A stretch of DNA of 64,000 bases from Aureimonas frigidaquae. Lineage in GTDB: Bacteria > Pseudomonadota > Alphaproteobacteria > Rhizobiales > Rhizobiaceae. The stretch is taken from contig NZ_BBWR01000007.1 in NCBI RefSeq assembly GCF_001463905.1, forward strand, positions 123,962-187,961, given 5' to 3'. The stretch's first letter is position 1. Each line of letters begins with the position of its first letter. Under the pieces are notes generated by a model that saw only the letters and a list, made by a program, of their open reading frames with translations, had not been told where the DNA came from and did not search any database. Positions 28,018 to 37,569 of this stretch are shown one piece after another. Made by a program: the position numbers and the translations under genes.

Positions 28018-29352
28018 TCATTTGGCCGGCTGGCCGTGGCTCGTCATGTCGGTGCGCGGACGCGCCGGAATGGCGAAGAGCGCCAGCGCCGTCAGAAGCC
28101 CGGCGATGGACAGATAGTAGCCCACCGAAGCCGTGCCGTAGGAGGTGGCGAGCGCGGTGGCGATGTAGGGCGCCAGCGAGGCGCCGACGATGCCGCCGAG
28201 GTTGAAGGTCATCGAGGAGCCCGTATAGCGCACGGCCGTCGGGAAGAGTTCCGCCAGCGCGGTACCGAGCGGGCCGTAGGTCATGCCCATCAGGCTGAAG
28301 CCGATGATGGAGAAGGCCAGGACGCCGAAGAGCTGGTCCGCCACGAAGAGCACCGGCAGGAGGAAGCCGAAGGCGCAGATGCCGAGCGCCGTTCCGAGCA
28401 GGATGTTGCGGCGGCCGAAGCGATCGGCCAGCACGGCCGAGACCGGGATGAGCAGGCCGAAGAAGACGACGCCGAGCATCTGGACCGGCAGGAACTGCTG
28501 GCGCGTATAGCCAAGGCCCGCCGCCGCCGTGCCCCAGGACAGCGAGAACACCGTCATGATGTAGAAGAGCGTGAAGGTGGCGAGCGCGGCGATGGTGCCG
28601 AGCACGAGCTGCGTCTTGTACTCAGTGAAGACGGCCGCCAGCGGCATGGACACGCGTTCCTTGCGCTCCAGCGTCTTCTGGAAGGCGGGCGTCTCGTGGA
28701 TGCGCAGGCGCACCCAGAGGCCGACGAACACGAGGAGCGCGCTGGCGATGAAGGGAATGCGCCAGCCCCAGGTGAAGAACTGGTCCTCGGTCAGGAAATC
28801 GCTCAGCAGAAGGAAGCTGCCCGTGGCGCAGATGAAGCCGATGGGCGCGCCGAGCTGCGGGAACATGCCGTACCAGGCTTCCTTGCCCTTGGGCGCGTTC
28901 TCGGTTGCCAGGAGTACGGCGCCGCCCCATTCGCCGCCGAGCCCCAGCCCCTGGCCGAGCCGGCACAGCGCCAGAAGCAGCGGCGCCACGACGCCGACCT
29001 GCGCATAGGTCGGCAGAAGCCCGATCAGCACCGTCGACAGGCCCATCGTCATCAAGGCGGCGACGAGCGTCGCCTTGCGTCCGATACGGTCGCCGTAATG
29101 GCCGAAGACCGCCGCGCCGACCGGCCGTGCAAAGAAGGCGATGGCAAAGGTGGCGAGGGACTGCAGCGTCGCCGAGGTGGGATCGCTCGACGGGAAGAAG
29201 AGATGGGGGAACACCAGCACCGCCGCGGTGGCGTAGATATAGAAATCGAAGAACTCGATCGTGGTGCCGATCAGACTGGCAAACAGGATGCGGGCTTTGG
29301 AGGCGACCGGCTTCTGGCCGGATGTAGCGGCTTGCACGACGTATACTTTCAA
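28018..29352 (-). CDS. MFS transporter, metabolite:H+ symporter (MHS) type
   Basis: Twelve-span inner-membrane symporter of 444 residues. The MHS subfamily marks are IEFFDFYIYATAAVLVFPHLFF near the N-terminus, the loop GHYGDRIGRK and the GLGLGGEWGGAVLLATE signature. Known relatives take up shikimate, ketoglutarate, citrate, betaine or proline; the substrate here is not predictable. It lies between argB and the HAD gene on the same strand. Confidence 0.9.
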   Translation of the reverse strand: MKVYVVQAATSGQKPVASKARILFASLIGTTIEFFDFYIYATAAVLVFPHLFFPSSDPTSATLQSLATFAIAFFARPVGAAVFGHYGDRIGRKATLVAALMTMGLSTVLIGLLPTYAQVGVVAPLLLALCRLGQGLGLGGEWGGAVLLATENAPKGKEAWYGMFPQLGAPIGFICATGSFLLLSDFLTEDQFFTWGWRIPFIASALLVFVGLWVRLRIHETPAFQKTLERKERVSMPLAAVFTEYKTQLVLGTIAALATFTLFYIMTVFSLSWGTAAAGLGYTRQQFLPVQMLGVVFFGLLIPVSAVLADRFGRRNILLGTALGICAFGFLLPVLFVADQLFGVLAFSIIGFSLMGMTYGPLGTALAELFPTAVRYTGSSMTFNLGGIVGASLAPYIATALATSYGTASVGYYLSIAGLLTALALFAIPARPRTDMTSHGQPAK

Positions 29353-29378
29353 TAGGTTGGCATGTTCAGGCCGGTGCA

Positions 29379-29392
29379 GTAACGCATGTTAC
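29379..29392. promoter_or_regulatory. Perfect dyad in front of the MHS transporter gene
   Basis: GTAAC-GCAT-GTTAC is a perfect inverted repeat 26 bases upstream of the transporter ATG, a plausible operator for an unlinked regulator. No regulator gene is adjacent. Confidence 0.3.
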
Positions 29393-29436
29393 GCTGTGGT
29401 GCAAGGGAACCGCCGCCCCGGCCTGCCTGCGGGCGC

Positions 29437-30333
29437 TCAGCCCGGAACGATCAGCGTACCTGCGCCATGCTCGGTCAGAAGCTCCAGAAGAACGGCGTGC
29501 AGGACCTTGCCGTTCAGGATCACGACGCCTTCCACGCCCCGCTCGATCGCCTCGATGCAGGTTTCCACTTTGGGGATCATGCCGCCGGAAATGGTGCCGT
29601 CGGCGATCAGCGCCCGGGCCTGGGAGACGGAGAGTTCCTTGATGAGCGTCTTGTCCTTGTCGAGGACGCCGGGCACGTCGGTCAGGAACAGGAGGCGCGA
29701 TGCCCGCACCGCGCCGGCGATGGCGCCGGCAAAGGTATCGGCGTTGATGTTATAGGTGTGCCCGTCGCGCCCCGGGGCCACGGGCGCGATGACGGGGATC
29801 ATCTCCGAGCGCGCCAGGAGGTCGAGGAGGGTGCGGTCCACCTCTACCGGTTCGCCGACGAAGCCGAGGTCGAGCACGCGCTCGATGTTGGAATCGGGAT
29901 CGCGCATGACCTTGTGGGCCTTCTGCGCGAAGACCATGTTGCCGTCCTTGCCGCACAGGCCGATGGCCCATTCGCCCTCGGCATTGATCAGGGCCACGAT
30001 CTCCTTGTTGATGGAGCCGGCCAGGACCATCTCCACGATTTCGACCGTGCGCTCGTCGGTGACGCGCAAGCCGCCTTCGAAGCGGCTCTCGATCCCCATC
30101 TTGTCCAGCATGCGGGCGATCTGCGGGCCGCCGCCATGCACCACAATGGGGTTGATGCCGGACTGTTTCAGAAGCGCGATATCACGCGCGAAGGCCCGGC
30201 CCAGCGCCTGGTCGCCCATGGCGTGGCCGCCATATTTGACGACGACGGTCTTGTTCTCATAGGCCTGCATGAAGGGCAGGGCCTGCGCGAGAAGGCTGGC
30301 CTGCTTTTCCCGGTCGTCGTGCGTATTGCTCAC
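29437..30333 (-). CDS. argB: N-acetylglutamate kinase
   Basis: Second step of arginine synthesis. The 298-residue amino-acid kinase has [36 protein letters not shown] and [12 protein letters not shown]. It includes the N-terminal helix (about 1-25) linked to arginine-sensitive hexameric enzymes. Upstream 30334-30538 separates it from the divergent antiporter gene; I see no clear site there. Confidence 0.95.
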   Translation of the reverse strand: MSNTHDDREKQASLLAQALPFMQAYENKTVVVKYGGHAMGDQALGRAFARDIALLKQSGINPIVVHGGGPQIARMLDKMGIESRFEGGLRVTDERTVEIVEMVLAGSINKEIVALINAEGEWAIGLCGKDGNMVFAQKAHKVMRDPDSNIERVLDLGFVGEPVEVDRTLLDLLARSEMIPVIAPVAPGRDGHTYNINADTFAGAIAGAVRASRLLFLTDVPGVLDKDKTLIKELSVSQARALIADGTISGGMIPKVETCIEAIERGVEGVVILNGKVLHAVLLELLTEHGAGTLIVPG

Positions 30334-30538
30334 TGCGGCGTCTCCCCTGCGGTCGGCGGCTTTGTAGAGGCTTTCCTTGACGGATTGAAGTCCGCTCGCG
30401 CGGCAATCGCATCGCGCGGCGCGACGGCGCGCTTGCCGGGCCCTCGCTGCCTGCGATAATCAGAGCGGGCAGGTAGACCATCTACGGCAATCCCTGCTTC
30501 TATCGCATCGACGGCCGTGCGCCTGGAGGGTTCCAGAC

Positions 30539-32374
30539 ATGACACCGGTGGATGCCGACGGCGTCGGGCTGGCCGAGATCGTCACCCTGCTGGCGGCGGG
30601 CGTGGTGGCCGTTCCCGTCTTCAAGCGGCTGGGTCTGGGCGCGGTCCTGGGCTATTTCTGCGCCGGGGTCTTCATTGGGCCGTGGGGCAGCGGCCTGATC
30701 GTTGACCCGGAAGCCATCCTGCAATTTGCCGAGTTCGGCATCATCATGCTGCTCTTCGTCATCGGGCTGGAGATGCAGCCGTCCCGCCTGTGGAACCTGC
30801 GCGGGGAAATCTTCGGCCTCGGCCTGGCGCAGGTGCTGCTGTGCGGGGCGCTGCTGACGCTGGCCGGCTGGCTGGCGGGGCTGGCCCCCGCAACGGCCTT
30901 CGTGGCAGGGATGGGCTTCGTCATGTCCTCCACCGCCGTGGTCACGCAGATGCTGGACGATGCCGGCGAGCGCACCACCGATATGGGCCAGCGGGCCACC
31001 TCGATCCTGCTGTTCGAGGATCTGTCGATCGTGCCGCTCCTGGCCATGGTGGCGCTTCTGTCGCCGACCGGCTGGGCGGAAGCGGACAATGGATCGCGAC
31101 TCCTGGATTTTGCCCTGTCGAGCGGCTGCTTCGTTGTGCTCATCCTGGCGGGGCGGTTCCTGCTCAACCCCATGTTCGGCATTCTGGCGCGGGCGCGGGC
31201 CCGCGAGGTGATGACGGCCGCCGCGCTGCTCGTCGTGCTCGGCGCGGCCTGGCTGATGGAGCTGGGCGGCCTGTCCATGGCGATGGGCGCCTTCCTGGCC
31301 GGCGTCATGCTGTCGGAATCCTCCTTCCGCCATCAGCTGGCGCAGGAGATCGAGCCCTTTCGCGGTATCCTCCTCGGCCTGTTCTTCCTGGCCGTCGGCA
31401 TGTCGTTGAACCTGTCCGTCATGGTGCATGCGCCATGGCTGATCCTCGGCATGATGTTGTCCTATACCGCCTTGAAGGCGGCCGGCATCTTTGCCGTGGC
31501 CCGCCTGTTCGGCGCGTCTTCGCGTGAGGCGGTCCTGCGCGTCAGCCAGTTTTCGCAAGGTGGGGAGTTCGCTTTCGTCCTCTATGCCACGGCCACCTCC
31601 GGCGGCCTCCTGACCATGGACGAAAACGCGACCTTCACCGCCGTCGTCATCCTGTCCATGGCCATGACGCCGCTGACCGCCAAGCTGGTGCGGCGCCTCC
31701 TGCCGGATGGGGAGGGGCGGGAGACGGCCACGACCGCGCCGGCGGACGAGACGCCCCCGACCGTGCTCGTGATCGGCTGCGGCCGGTTCGGGCAGGTGGC
31801 GTGCCAGGGCCTGCTCGCCCGCCACTATGCGATCACGATCGTCGACCGCCGGCCGGACGCGATGCGCGTCGCCCAGCAGTTCACGCCCCGCGCCCTGGAG
31901 GGGGACGCCACGCAACTCGCCGTTCTGGAGGCGGCGGGCGTGCGGACGGCCGAAGCGGTGCTGGTCTGCATCGACGATCCGGCCGCCACGACGCGGATCG
32001 TCGCCCTGTTGCAGGAGCATGTGCCGCTGGCCCGGCTTTTCGTGCGGGCTTACGACCGCGGCCATGCGCTGGCGCTCGCCCGGCAGGGCGTCGACTTCGA
32101 GGTGCGGGAAATTTACGAATCGGCCATGCGCTTCGGCGCCGCCGTGCTCGGCGCGTTGGGGGAGGACCCCGATCTCGTCACCGATACGATGGACGCGGTG
32201 CGCCGCCTGGACGAGGAGCGCTTCGCCCTGCAACTGGCGGGCGACGAGCATGTCGGGGCGGATCTGATGCGGGACGGGCAACCCGTGCCCGCACCCTTGA
32301 GCCCGGCCTGGCGGCGCGGGGCGGCGTCCGGCCACCCCTCCGTGCGGCGCCGTCTCAGGCGTCGATCAGGATGA
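30539..32374 (+). CDS. Kef-type K+/H+ antiporter (CPA2) with RCK domain
   Basis: 611-residue monovalent cation:proton antiporter-2 protein. About 12-13 membrane spans fill residues 10-395, with LLFVIGLEMQPSRLW and LLFEDLSIVPLL, where the Glu-Asp pair is typical. A cytoplasmic TrkA-N/RCK domain (about 408-525) has NAD-binding GCGRFGQVA. It resembles KefB/KefC; glutathione gating is not established here. The last 20 bases overlap the 3' end of the glycerate kinase gene, tail to tail. Confidence 0.92.
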   Translation: MTPVDADGVGLAEIVTLLAAGVVAVPVFKRLGLGAVLGYFCAGVFIGPWGSGLIVDPEAILQFAEFGIIMLLFVIGLEMQPSRLWNLRGEIFGLGLAQVLLCGALLTLAGWLAGLAPATAFVAGMGFVMSSTAVVTQMLDDAGERTTDMGQRATSILLFEDLSIVPLLAMVALLSPTGWAEADNGSRLLDFALSSGCFVVLILAGRFLLNPMFGILARARAREVMTAAALLVVLGAAWLMELGGLSMAMGAFLAGVMLSESSFRHQLAQEIEPFRGILLGLFFLAVGMSLNLSVMVHAPWLILGMMLSYTALKAAGIFAVARLFGASSREAVLRVSQFSQGGEFAFVLYATATSGGLLTMDENATFTAVVILSMAMTPLTAKLVRRLLPDGEGRETATTAPADETPPTVLVIGCGRFGQVACQGLLARHYAITIVDRRPDAMRVAQQFTPRALEGDATQLAVLEAAGVRTAEAVLVCIDDPAATTRIVALLQEHVPLARLFVRAYDRGHALALARQGVDFEVREIYESAMRFGAAVLGALGEDPDLVTDTMDAVRRLDEERFALQLAGDEHVGADLMRDGQPVPAPLSPAWRRGAASGHPSVRRRLRRRSG

Positions 32375-33620
32375 GGCGCAGATCGTTGACATTGGTCAGC
32401 GTCGGCCCCGTTATGACGAGGTCCCCGATGGCGCTGAACAGGCTGTAGCTGTCGTGCTTGGCCAGGACCTGCGCCGGATCGAGCCCCGCCTGCCGGGCGC
32501 GGGCCAGCGTATCGGGGGTGACGATGGCGCCGGCCGCATCCTCCGTGCCGTCGATGCCGTCCGTATCTCCGGCCAGGGCGAAGACGCCCGGCGCCCCGTT
32601 CAACGCCACGGCCAGGCCGAGCAGGCATTCCGTGTTGCGGCCCCCGCGGCCGGGGCGTGTATCGCCGATGCTGACCGTCGTCTCCCCGCCCGACAGGATC
32701 ACCGCTGGCGTGCCGATCGGATGGCCGTGCCGCCCGACAGACCGTGCGATGCCGGCCAGGAAGCGCCCGAGTTCGGCCGATTCCCCTTCGATCGCATCGC
32801 CCAGGATCAACGGCGCCAGCCCAAGGGCACGCGCCTTGGCGGCGGCGGCCTCGAGCGCCATGGCAGGCGTTGCGATCATCCGGAAGTCGATCGGGCCCGT
32901 CTCAGCCGGGACATAAGGTTGGCTCAGCCGCGCCCGCACGTTGCCGGGCAGGCGGTCCCCCAGCCGGTCGAGAAGCGCACCGAGGGCGGCGTCGTCGCCC
33001 TGGTCGGGAACCGTCGGACCGGAGGCGATGGCGCGGGGATCGTCGCCCGGCACATCGGAGATGGCGAGCGTGACCACACGGGCCGGCGCGGCCGCGGCGG
33101 CCAGCTGTCCGCCCTTCACGGCCGAAAGCCGGCGGCGGACCATGTTCATATCGTTGATGCCGGCCCCGGAGGCCAGGAGCAGGCGGTTGACGGCCTGCTT
33201 GTCGGACAGGCTGATGCCTTCGGCCGGAACGGCCATCAGGGCCGATCCGCCGCCTGAAATGAGCGCGAGCACAAGATCGTCCGCGCTCAGGCCGCGGATG
33301 GCGGCCAGGATCTCACGACCCGCCGCCTCGCTGGCCGCATCGGGCACCGGATGGGCGGCTTCGATGACGCGGATGCGCTCGGTCGGAACGGCATGGCCGT
33401 AGCGCGTGACGACGACACCCGACAGATCGACCTGCGGCCAGGCACGCTCCACGGCCAGGGCCATGGTGGCGGCCGACTTGCCGGCCCCGATCACCACGAC
33501 ACGGCCGGCCGGGGGCTCCGGCAGATGCGCGGCCAGCACCTTCAACGGGTCGGCGCTGGAGACCCCCGCCATGAAGATGGATCGCAGTAGATCGCGTGCC
33601 GCATTGTCGTCGATCGCCAT
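32355..33620 (-). CDS. Glycerate kinase, class II (MOFRL family, TtuD-like)
   Basis: ATP-dependent phosphorylation of D-glycerate, usually to 2-phosphoglycerate. The 421-residue two-domain protein has GAGKSAATMA, LISGGGSALM, the VKGGQLA motif and a C-terminal MOFRL domain with GRGGRNTECLLGLA and DTDGIDGTEDAAGA. Older annotations call this family TtuD hydroxypyruvate reductase. It is divergent from the threonate operon, which suggests co-regulated use of C3/C4 sugar acids. Confidence 0.9.
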   Translation of the reverse strand: MAIDDNAARDLLRSIFMAGVSSADPLKVLAAHLPEPPAGRVVVIGAGKSAATMALAVERAWPQVDLSGVVVTRYGHAVPTERIRVIEAAHPVPDAASEAAGREILAAIRGLSADDLVLALISGGGSALMAVPAEGISLSDKQAVNRLLLASGAGINDMNMVRRRLSAVKGGQLAAAAAPARVVTLAISDVPGDDPRAIASGPTVPDQGDDAALGALLDRLGDRLPGNVRARLSQPYVPAETGPIDFRMIATPAMALEAAAAKARALGLAPLILGDAIEGESAELGRFLAGIARSVGRHGHPIGTPAVILSGGETTVSIGDTRPGRGGRNTECLLGLAVALNGAPGVFALAGDTDGIDGTEDAAGAIVTPDTLARARQAGLDPAQVLAKHDSYSLFSAIGDLVITGPTLTNVNDLRLILIDA

Positions 33621-33712
33621 CGTTGAGCATCCTCCCGCCCGCTGCGTGTGTTACGCGCCTTTCCCATACCGTGTTGACGCCACGGAATGAACCTTCCGAC
33701 ACCTTCAGCGGC

Positions 33713-33749
33713 TTCACAAAAATTCACATAAAGGGATAGGATTTGTGAA
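33713..33749. promoter_or_regulatory. Inverted repeat TTCACAAA / TTTGTGAA before ltnD
   Basis: Perfect 8-base arms (33713-33720 and 33742-33749) flank a further TTCACA at 33723. The region is AT-rich and lies in the divergent interval between the glycerate kinase gene and ltnD. It is a good candidate operator for the DeoR-type regulator encoded in the operon. Confidence 0.5.
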
Positions 33750-33816
33750 AACCGGCTGGACCCGGCATCCCGGGCGTTGCTACAGTCGGGCCGGGATCGA
33801 GGGAGGATGTCGCAGG

Positions 33817-34722
33817 ATGGATCGTCGGGATTATGCCGTAGCCGTGGTCGGCCTCGGCTCCATGGGCATGGGTGCCGCGCGCTCGTGCATCGCGGCCGGG
33901 CTGCGGACCTATGGGGTGGATATCAACCCGCAGGCCTGCCGGGCGCTTGAAGCGGCCGGCGGCGTGGCGGCCGGGCCGGACGCACGGGTCTTTGCCGATG
34001 CGCTGGACGCCGTGCTGCTGCTCGTCGTCGATGCGGCGCAGGTGGAGCGGGTCCTGTTCGGCGAGGCCGGATTTGCCGCCGCGCTGCGGCCGGGCACCCC
34101 GGTCATGGTGTCGGCGACCATCTCGCCGGACGATGCGCGGCGCATCCATGCGCGGCTGGAGGCAATCGGCCTGCGCATGCTGGACGCTCCGGTTTCCGGC
34201 GGCGCGGCCAAGGCGGCCGAAGGCGCCATGACGGTCATGGCCTCCGGCCCTGCCGAAACCTTCGAGGCGCTGCGCCCGCTCCTGTCGGCCGTTGCGGGGA
34301 AGGTCTACGAAGTGGGGCCTCAGATCGGCCTCGGCGCGACGGTCAAGATCGTCCACCAGCTTCTGGCGGGCGTGCACATCGCCGCCGGCGCAGAGGCCAT
34401 GGCCCTGGCGGCCCGCGCCGGCATTCCGCTCGATCTCATGTATGATGTCGTCACCCATGCGGCCGGCAACAGCTGGATGTTCGAGAACCGCATGCCGGCC
34501 GTCGTGTCCGGCGACTATACGCCCACATCGGCCGTCGACATTTTCGTCAAGGATATGGGCCTGGTGACGGAAACCGGCCGTGCCTTGAAGCTGCCGCTGC
34601 CGCTCGCCTCCACCGCCTTCGGCATGTATCTGAACGCCAGCAATGCCGGCTACGGTGCGGAGGCGGACAGCGCCGTCATCAAGACCTTCGCCGGCGTGCC
34701 CCTCCCCAAGAAGGACGATTGA
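33817..34722 (+). CDS. ltnD: L-threonate dehydrogenase
   Basis: NAD-dependent beta-hydroxyacid dehydrogenase expected to oxidise L-threonate to 2-oxo-tetronate. The 301-residue protein has Rossmann GLGSMGMGAA, substrate-site DAPVSGGAAKAAEGAMT and catalytic-lysine segment GATVKIVHQLLAGVHIAA, whose KIxHQLLAGVHIA form is typical of LtnD. The ATG at 33817 is preferred (GGAGGA and CAGG upstream). It heads the operon with otnK three bases downstream. Confidence 0.9.
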   Translation: MDRRDYAVAVVGLGSMGMGAARSCIAAGLRTYGVDINPQACRALEAAGGVAAGPDARVFADALDAVLLLVVDAAQVERVLFGEAGFAAALRPGTPVMVSATISPDDARRIHARLEAIGLRMLDAPVSGGAAKAAEGAMTVMASGPAETFEALRPLLSAVAGKVYEVGPQIGLGATVKIVHQLLAGVHIAAGAEAMALAARAGIPLDLMYDVVTHAAGNSWMFENRMPAVVSGDYTPTSAVDIFVKDMGLVTETGRALKLPLPLASTAFGMYLNASNAGYGAEADSAVIKTFAGVPLPKKDD

Positions 34723-34725
34723 ACC

Positions 34726-36009
34726 ATGCGCCTGGGCGTGATTGCCGATGATTTCACCGGCGCGACCGATATTGCGAGCTTCCTCGTGGCGAACGGGCTG
34801 CGGACGGTGCAGCTCAACGGCGTGCCGGAGGCGGACCGCGCGGCCGAGGCTGAGGCCGTGGTGATCAGCCTCAAGTCCCGCGCGGCCCCGCGCGAGGAGG
34901 CGGTGCGCGATAGCCTGGCCGCTTTGGACTGGCTCCTGGCGCGGGGTGCCGAGCAGATCTTCTTCAAATATTGCTCGACCTTCGATTCGACCCCCAAGGG
35001 CAATATCGGCCCCGTTACCGACGCCCTGATGGCCGCCATGCAGGAAGAGCTGACCGTCCTGTGCCCTGCCTTGCCGGTGAATGGCCGCACCGTCTACCGG
35101 GGCTATCTCTTCGTCGGCGACGTGCCGCTCGATGAATCCGGCATGCGGCACCATCCGGTCAATCCGATGACCGATGCCAATCTGATGCGGCTGATGGAAG
35201 CCCAAGCTGAAGGCAAGGCGGCCAATATTCCCTATGCCACCGTGGCGCAGGGCGTGGAGGCCGTCCGGGAAGCCTTCGCGCAGCTGCGCGCGGCGGGCGT
35301 GCGCTACGCCGTGCCCGACATGCTGGATGCCGGGCATCTTCGCATTCTGGGCGAAGCGGTGCGCGGCATGCGGCTCGTGACCGGCGGCGCCGGCCTGGCC
35401 GACGGCATCGCCATGAGCCTGTCGGGCGGGGCCGGCGACCGGGCGGCAGCGGAAGCGGCGGGGCGTCCGCTCGGGCGGCGCACGGTCATCCTGTCCGGCT
35501 CCTGCTCGCAGATGACGAACCGGCAGGTCGCCGCCTATGACGGGACCGGACCGATCATCCGCGTGGACCCGGACGCAGCCGTCGCGGATGCGGTGGGTCA
35601 CGCCGCGGCACTCCTGCCGGCCGTGCTGGCCAAGGCCGACGGTCCCCTCGCGCCGCTCGTGGCCGCCACGGTCGGCCCGCAGGCACTGCAGGAGATCCAG
35701 GCGCGCCACGGCGCAGAGCGCGCCAGCCAGGCGGTCGAGGCCGTGTTCCACGAACTCGCAAAGCTTTTGGAGGCCGAAGGCTTCGACACGTTCATCGTCG
35801 CCGGGGGAGAGACGTCGGGCACCGTCACGCAGGCTTTGCGGATCGGCGGCTTCCATATCGGCCCCACCATCGCGCCCGGCGTGCCTTTCGTGCGGGCGGT
35901 GGACAAGCCGGTAACGCTGGCTTTGAAGAGCGGCAATTTCGGTGATGAGACCTTCTTCCTGACCGCGCAGGAACTGGCCCGCGCGCAAGCCGCAACACAG
36001 GATCGCTGA
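34726..36009 (+). CDS. otnK: 3-oxo-tetronate kinase
   Basis: Four-carbon acid sugar kinase (DUF1537 family, 427 residues) expected to phosphorylate 3-oxo-tetronate at O4. It shows N-terminal IADDFTGATDIA (substrate domain), CSTFDSTPKGNIGPV, and C-terminal nucleotide domain ILSGSCSQMTNRQ with VAGGETSGTVTQAL. Family membership was assigned functionally in the threonate/erythronate pathway studies; the neighbours here match that pathway exactly. Confidence 0.92.
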   Translation: MRLGVIADDFTGATDIASFLVANGLRTVQLNGVPEADRAAEAEAVVISLKSRAAPREEAVRDSLAALDWLLARGAEQIFFKYCSTFDSTPKGNIGPVTDALMAAMQEELTVLCPALPVNGRTVYRGYLFVGDVPLDESGMRHHPVNPMTDANLMRLMEAQAEGKAANIPYATVAQGVEAVREAFAQLRAAGVRYAVPDMLDAGHLRILGEAVRGMRLVTGGAGLADGIAMSLSGGAGDRAAAEAAGRPLGRRTVILSGSCSQMTNRQVAAYDGTGPIIRVDPDAAVADAVGHAAALLPAVLAKADGPLAPLVAATVGPQALQEIQARHGAERASQAVEAVFHELAKLLEAEGFDTFIVAGGETSGTVTQALRIGGFHIGPTIAPGVPFVRAVDKPVTLALKSGNFGDETFFLTAQELARAQAATQDR

Positions 36010-36010
36010 C

Positions 36011-36793
36011 ATGCCCGCCTTTGCCGCCAACCTGACCATGATGTTCACGGAACATGCCTTCCTGGATCGCTTCGAGGCGGCCGCCGCCGCGGGCTTCGAT
36101 GCGGTCGAGTTCCTGTTCCCTTATGCGCACAGCCAGGACGAGATCGCCGCGCTGGTCGCCCGGCATGGGCTGAAGGTCGCGCTGTTCAACATGCCGCCGG
36201 GTGATTGGGCCGCAGGCGAGCGGGGCATGGCCGCCATTCCGGGGCGCGAGGCGGAGTTTGCCGAGAATGCCCGGATCGCCCTGTCCTATGCGCGTGCGCT
36301 CGGCACGCGGCATGTGCACGCCATGTCCGGGATCACCCGCGGTCTGGACCCGGCCGCCTGCCGCGCGACCTTCATCTCCAACATGCGCCTGGCGGCGGAC
36401 CTGTTCGCTCCGCACGGGATCACGATCCTGGTGGAGGCGCTCAACACGCGGGATGTACCCGGCTACTTCGTCGCCCATCAGCACGATGCGGCAGAGCTTT
36501 GCGCCGCCGTGGACCGCCCCAACCTGTCGGTCCAGCTTGATCTCTACCATGCGCAGATCATGGATGGCGACCTGACCCGGCTGATCGAGGCGCTGAACGG
36601 CCGTTTCGCCCATGTGCAGATCGCCTCCGTCCCCGATCGTCACGAACCGGACGAGGGGGAGGTGGCCTATGGCCACATCTTCGACCTTCTGGACCAGATC
36701 GGCTATGCCGGCCATGTCGGCTGCGAATACAATCCGCGCGGCCGGACCGAGGACGGCCTCGGCTGGTGGCGGCAGAGGACCGGCCGGCCATGA
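36011..36793 (+). CDS. otnI: 2-oxo-tetronate isomerase (hydroxypyruvate isomerase-like)
   Basis: TIM-barrel xylose-isomerase-like protein (260 residues) expected to convert 2-oxo- to 3-oxo-tetronate. The conserved ILVEALNTRDVPGYFV and LQLDLYHAQIMDGDL segments carry metal-binding Glu/Asp/His residues, and GCEYNPRG is near the end. Often annotated as hydroxypyruvate isomerase Hyi; the otnK/otnC context favours OtnI. The stop overlaps the deoR start as ATGA. Confidence 0.9.
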   Translation: MPAFAANLTMMFTEHAFLDRFEAAAAAGFDAVEFLFPYAHSQDEIAALVARHGLKVALFNMPPGDWAAGERGMAAIPGREAEFAENARIALSYARALGTRHVHAMSGITRGLDPAACRATFISNMRLAADLFAPHGITILVEALNTRDVPGYFVAHQHDAAELCAAVDRPNLSVQLDLYHAQIMDGDLTRLIEALNGRFAHVQIASVPDRHEPDEGEVAYGHIFDLLDQIGYAGHVGCEYNPRGRTEDGLGWWRQRTGRP

Positions 36794-37569
36794 TTCCGGC
36801 CGAGCGTCAGAGCCATATTCTCCGGCTCCTCGCCGGACGGCCGGCAATCGGCATCGGCGAGCTGACGCAAACGCTGAACGTATCGCACATGACCGTGCGC
36901 CGGGACCTGGCGCATCTGGCACGGAGCGGCCGCGTCGTTCCCGTATCGGGCGGCGTGCGGCTGGCCGATCCGGTCCTGTCGCAGGAAGCGCCGCACCACG
37001 CCAAGGCGGCGCTGCACCGGGACATCAAGCTTGCGCTGGGCGCGCGCGCAGCGGCGACGGTGCCGCCGGGCGCGGCGCTCTATCTGGATGCAGGCACGAC
37101 CATGCTGGCCGTCGCGGATGCGCTGACGGGGCGCGACGACCTGACCATCGTCACCAACGACTTCGTCGTCCTGGAGCGGCTGGCGGCACGTACGCGCGCG
37201 GTCATCCACCATACGGGCGGCCTTCTCGACCGGGAGAACCGGTCGGCAATCGGCGAGGGGGCCGCGCGCGCCATCGGCGCCTTCCGGCTGGACATCGCCT
37301 TCATCTCGTCCTCGTCCTTCGGGGCGCGGGGACTGTCCGTGACCGATCCCGGCAAGGGGCAGGTGAAGGAGGCGGCCGTCGCCAATGCCACGGCGGCGAT
37401 CCTGGTGGCCGACAGTTCGAAATTCGGACGCCGCGCGCCCTATGCCAGCCTGCCGCTGGCGGCCTTTTCGCGGGTCATCACCGATGGCGGGCTGCCGGCC
37501 GAGGCCTGCCGCGCAGTCGAAGCCTGTGGCCCACGCCTCGACATCGTTGAACCAGGAGCGCAAAGATGA
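36790..37569 (+). CDS. DeoR-family transcriptional regulator of the threonate operon
   Basis: 259-residue sugar-responsive regulator. The N-terminal winged helix (about 1-60) has ERQSHILRLL and VSHMTVRRDLAHL; the C-terminal DeoRC domain has LDAGTTMLAVADAL and VADSSKFGRRAPYA. It is embedded in the operon and coupled at both ends (ATGA overlaps at 36790 and 37566). It therefore probably represses its own operon and is released by a phosphorylated intermediate; the effector is inferred. Confidence 0.9.
   Translation: MIPAERQSHILRLLAGRPAIGIGELTQTLNVSHMTVRRDLAHLARSGRVVPVSGGVRLADPVLSQEAPHHAKAALHRDIKLALGARAAATVPPGAALYLDAGTTMLAVADALTGRDDLTIVTNDFVVLERLAARTRAVIHHTGGLLDRENRSAIGEGAARAIGAFRLDIAFISSSSFGARGLSVTDPGKGQVKEAAVANATAAILVADSSKFGRRAPYASLPLAAFSRVITDGGLPAEACRAVEACGPRLDIVEPGAQR

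Noticed and set aside
30500..32335. 611-codon antisense ORF opposite the Kef-type antiporter
   Set aside because: Same length as the sense gene by coincidence of GC bias; translation is Gln/His/Arg-rich without a fold.
33724..36048. 774-codon antisense ORF opposite ltnD/otnK
   Set aside because: Low-complexity shadow; both plus-strand genes carry complete catalytic motifs.
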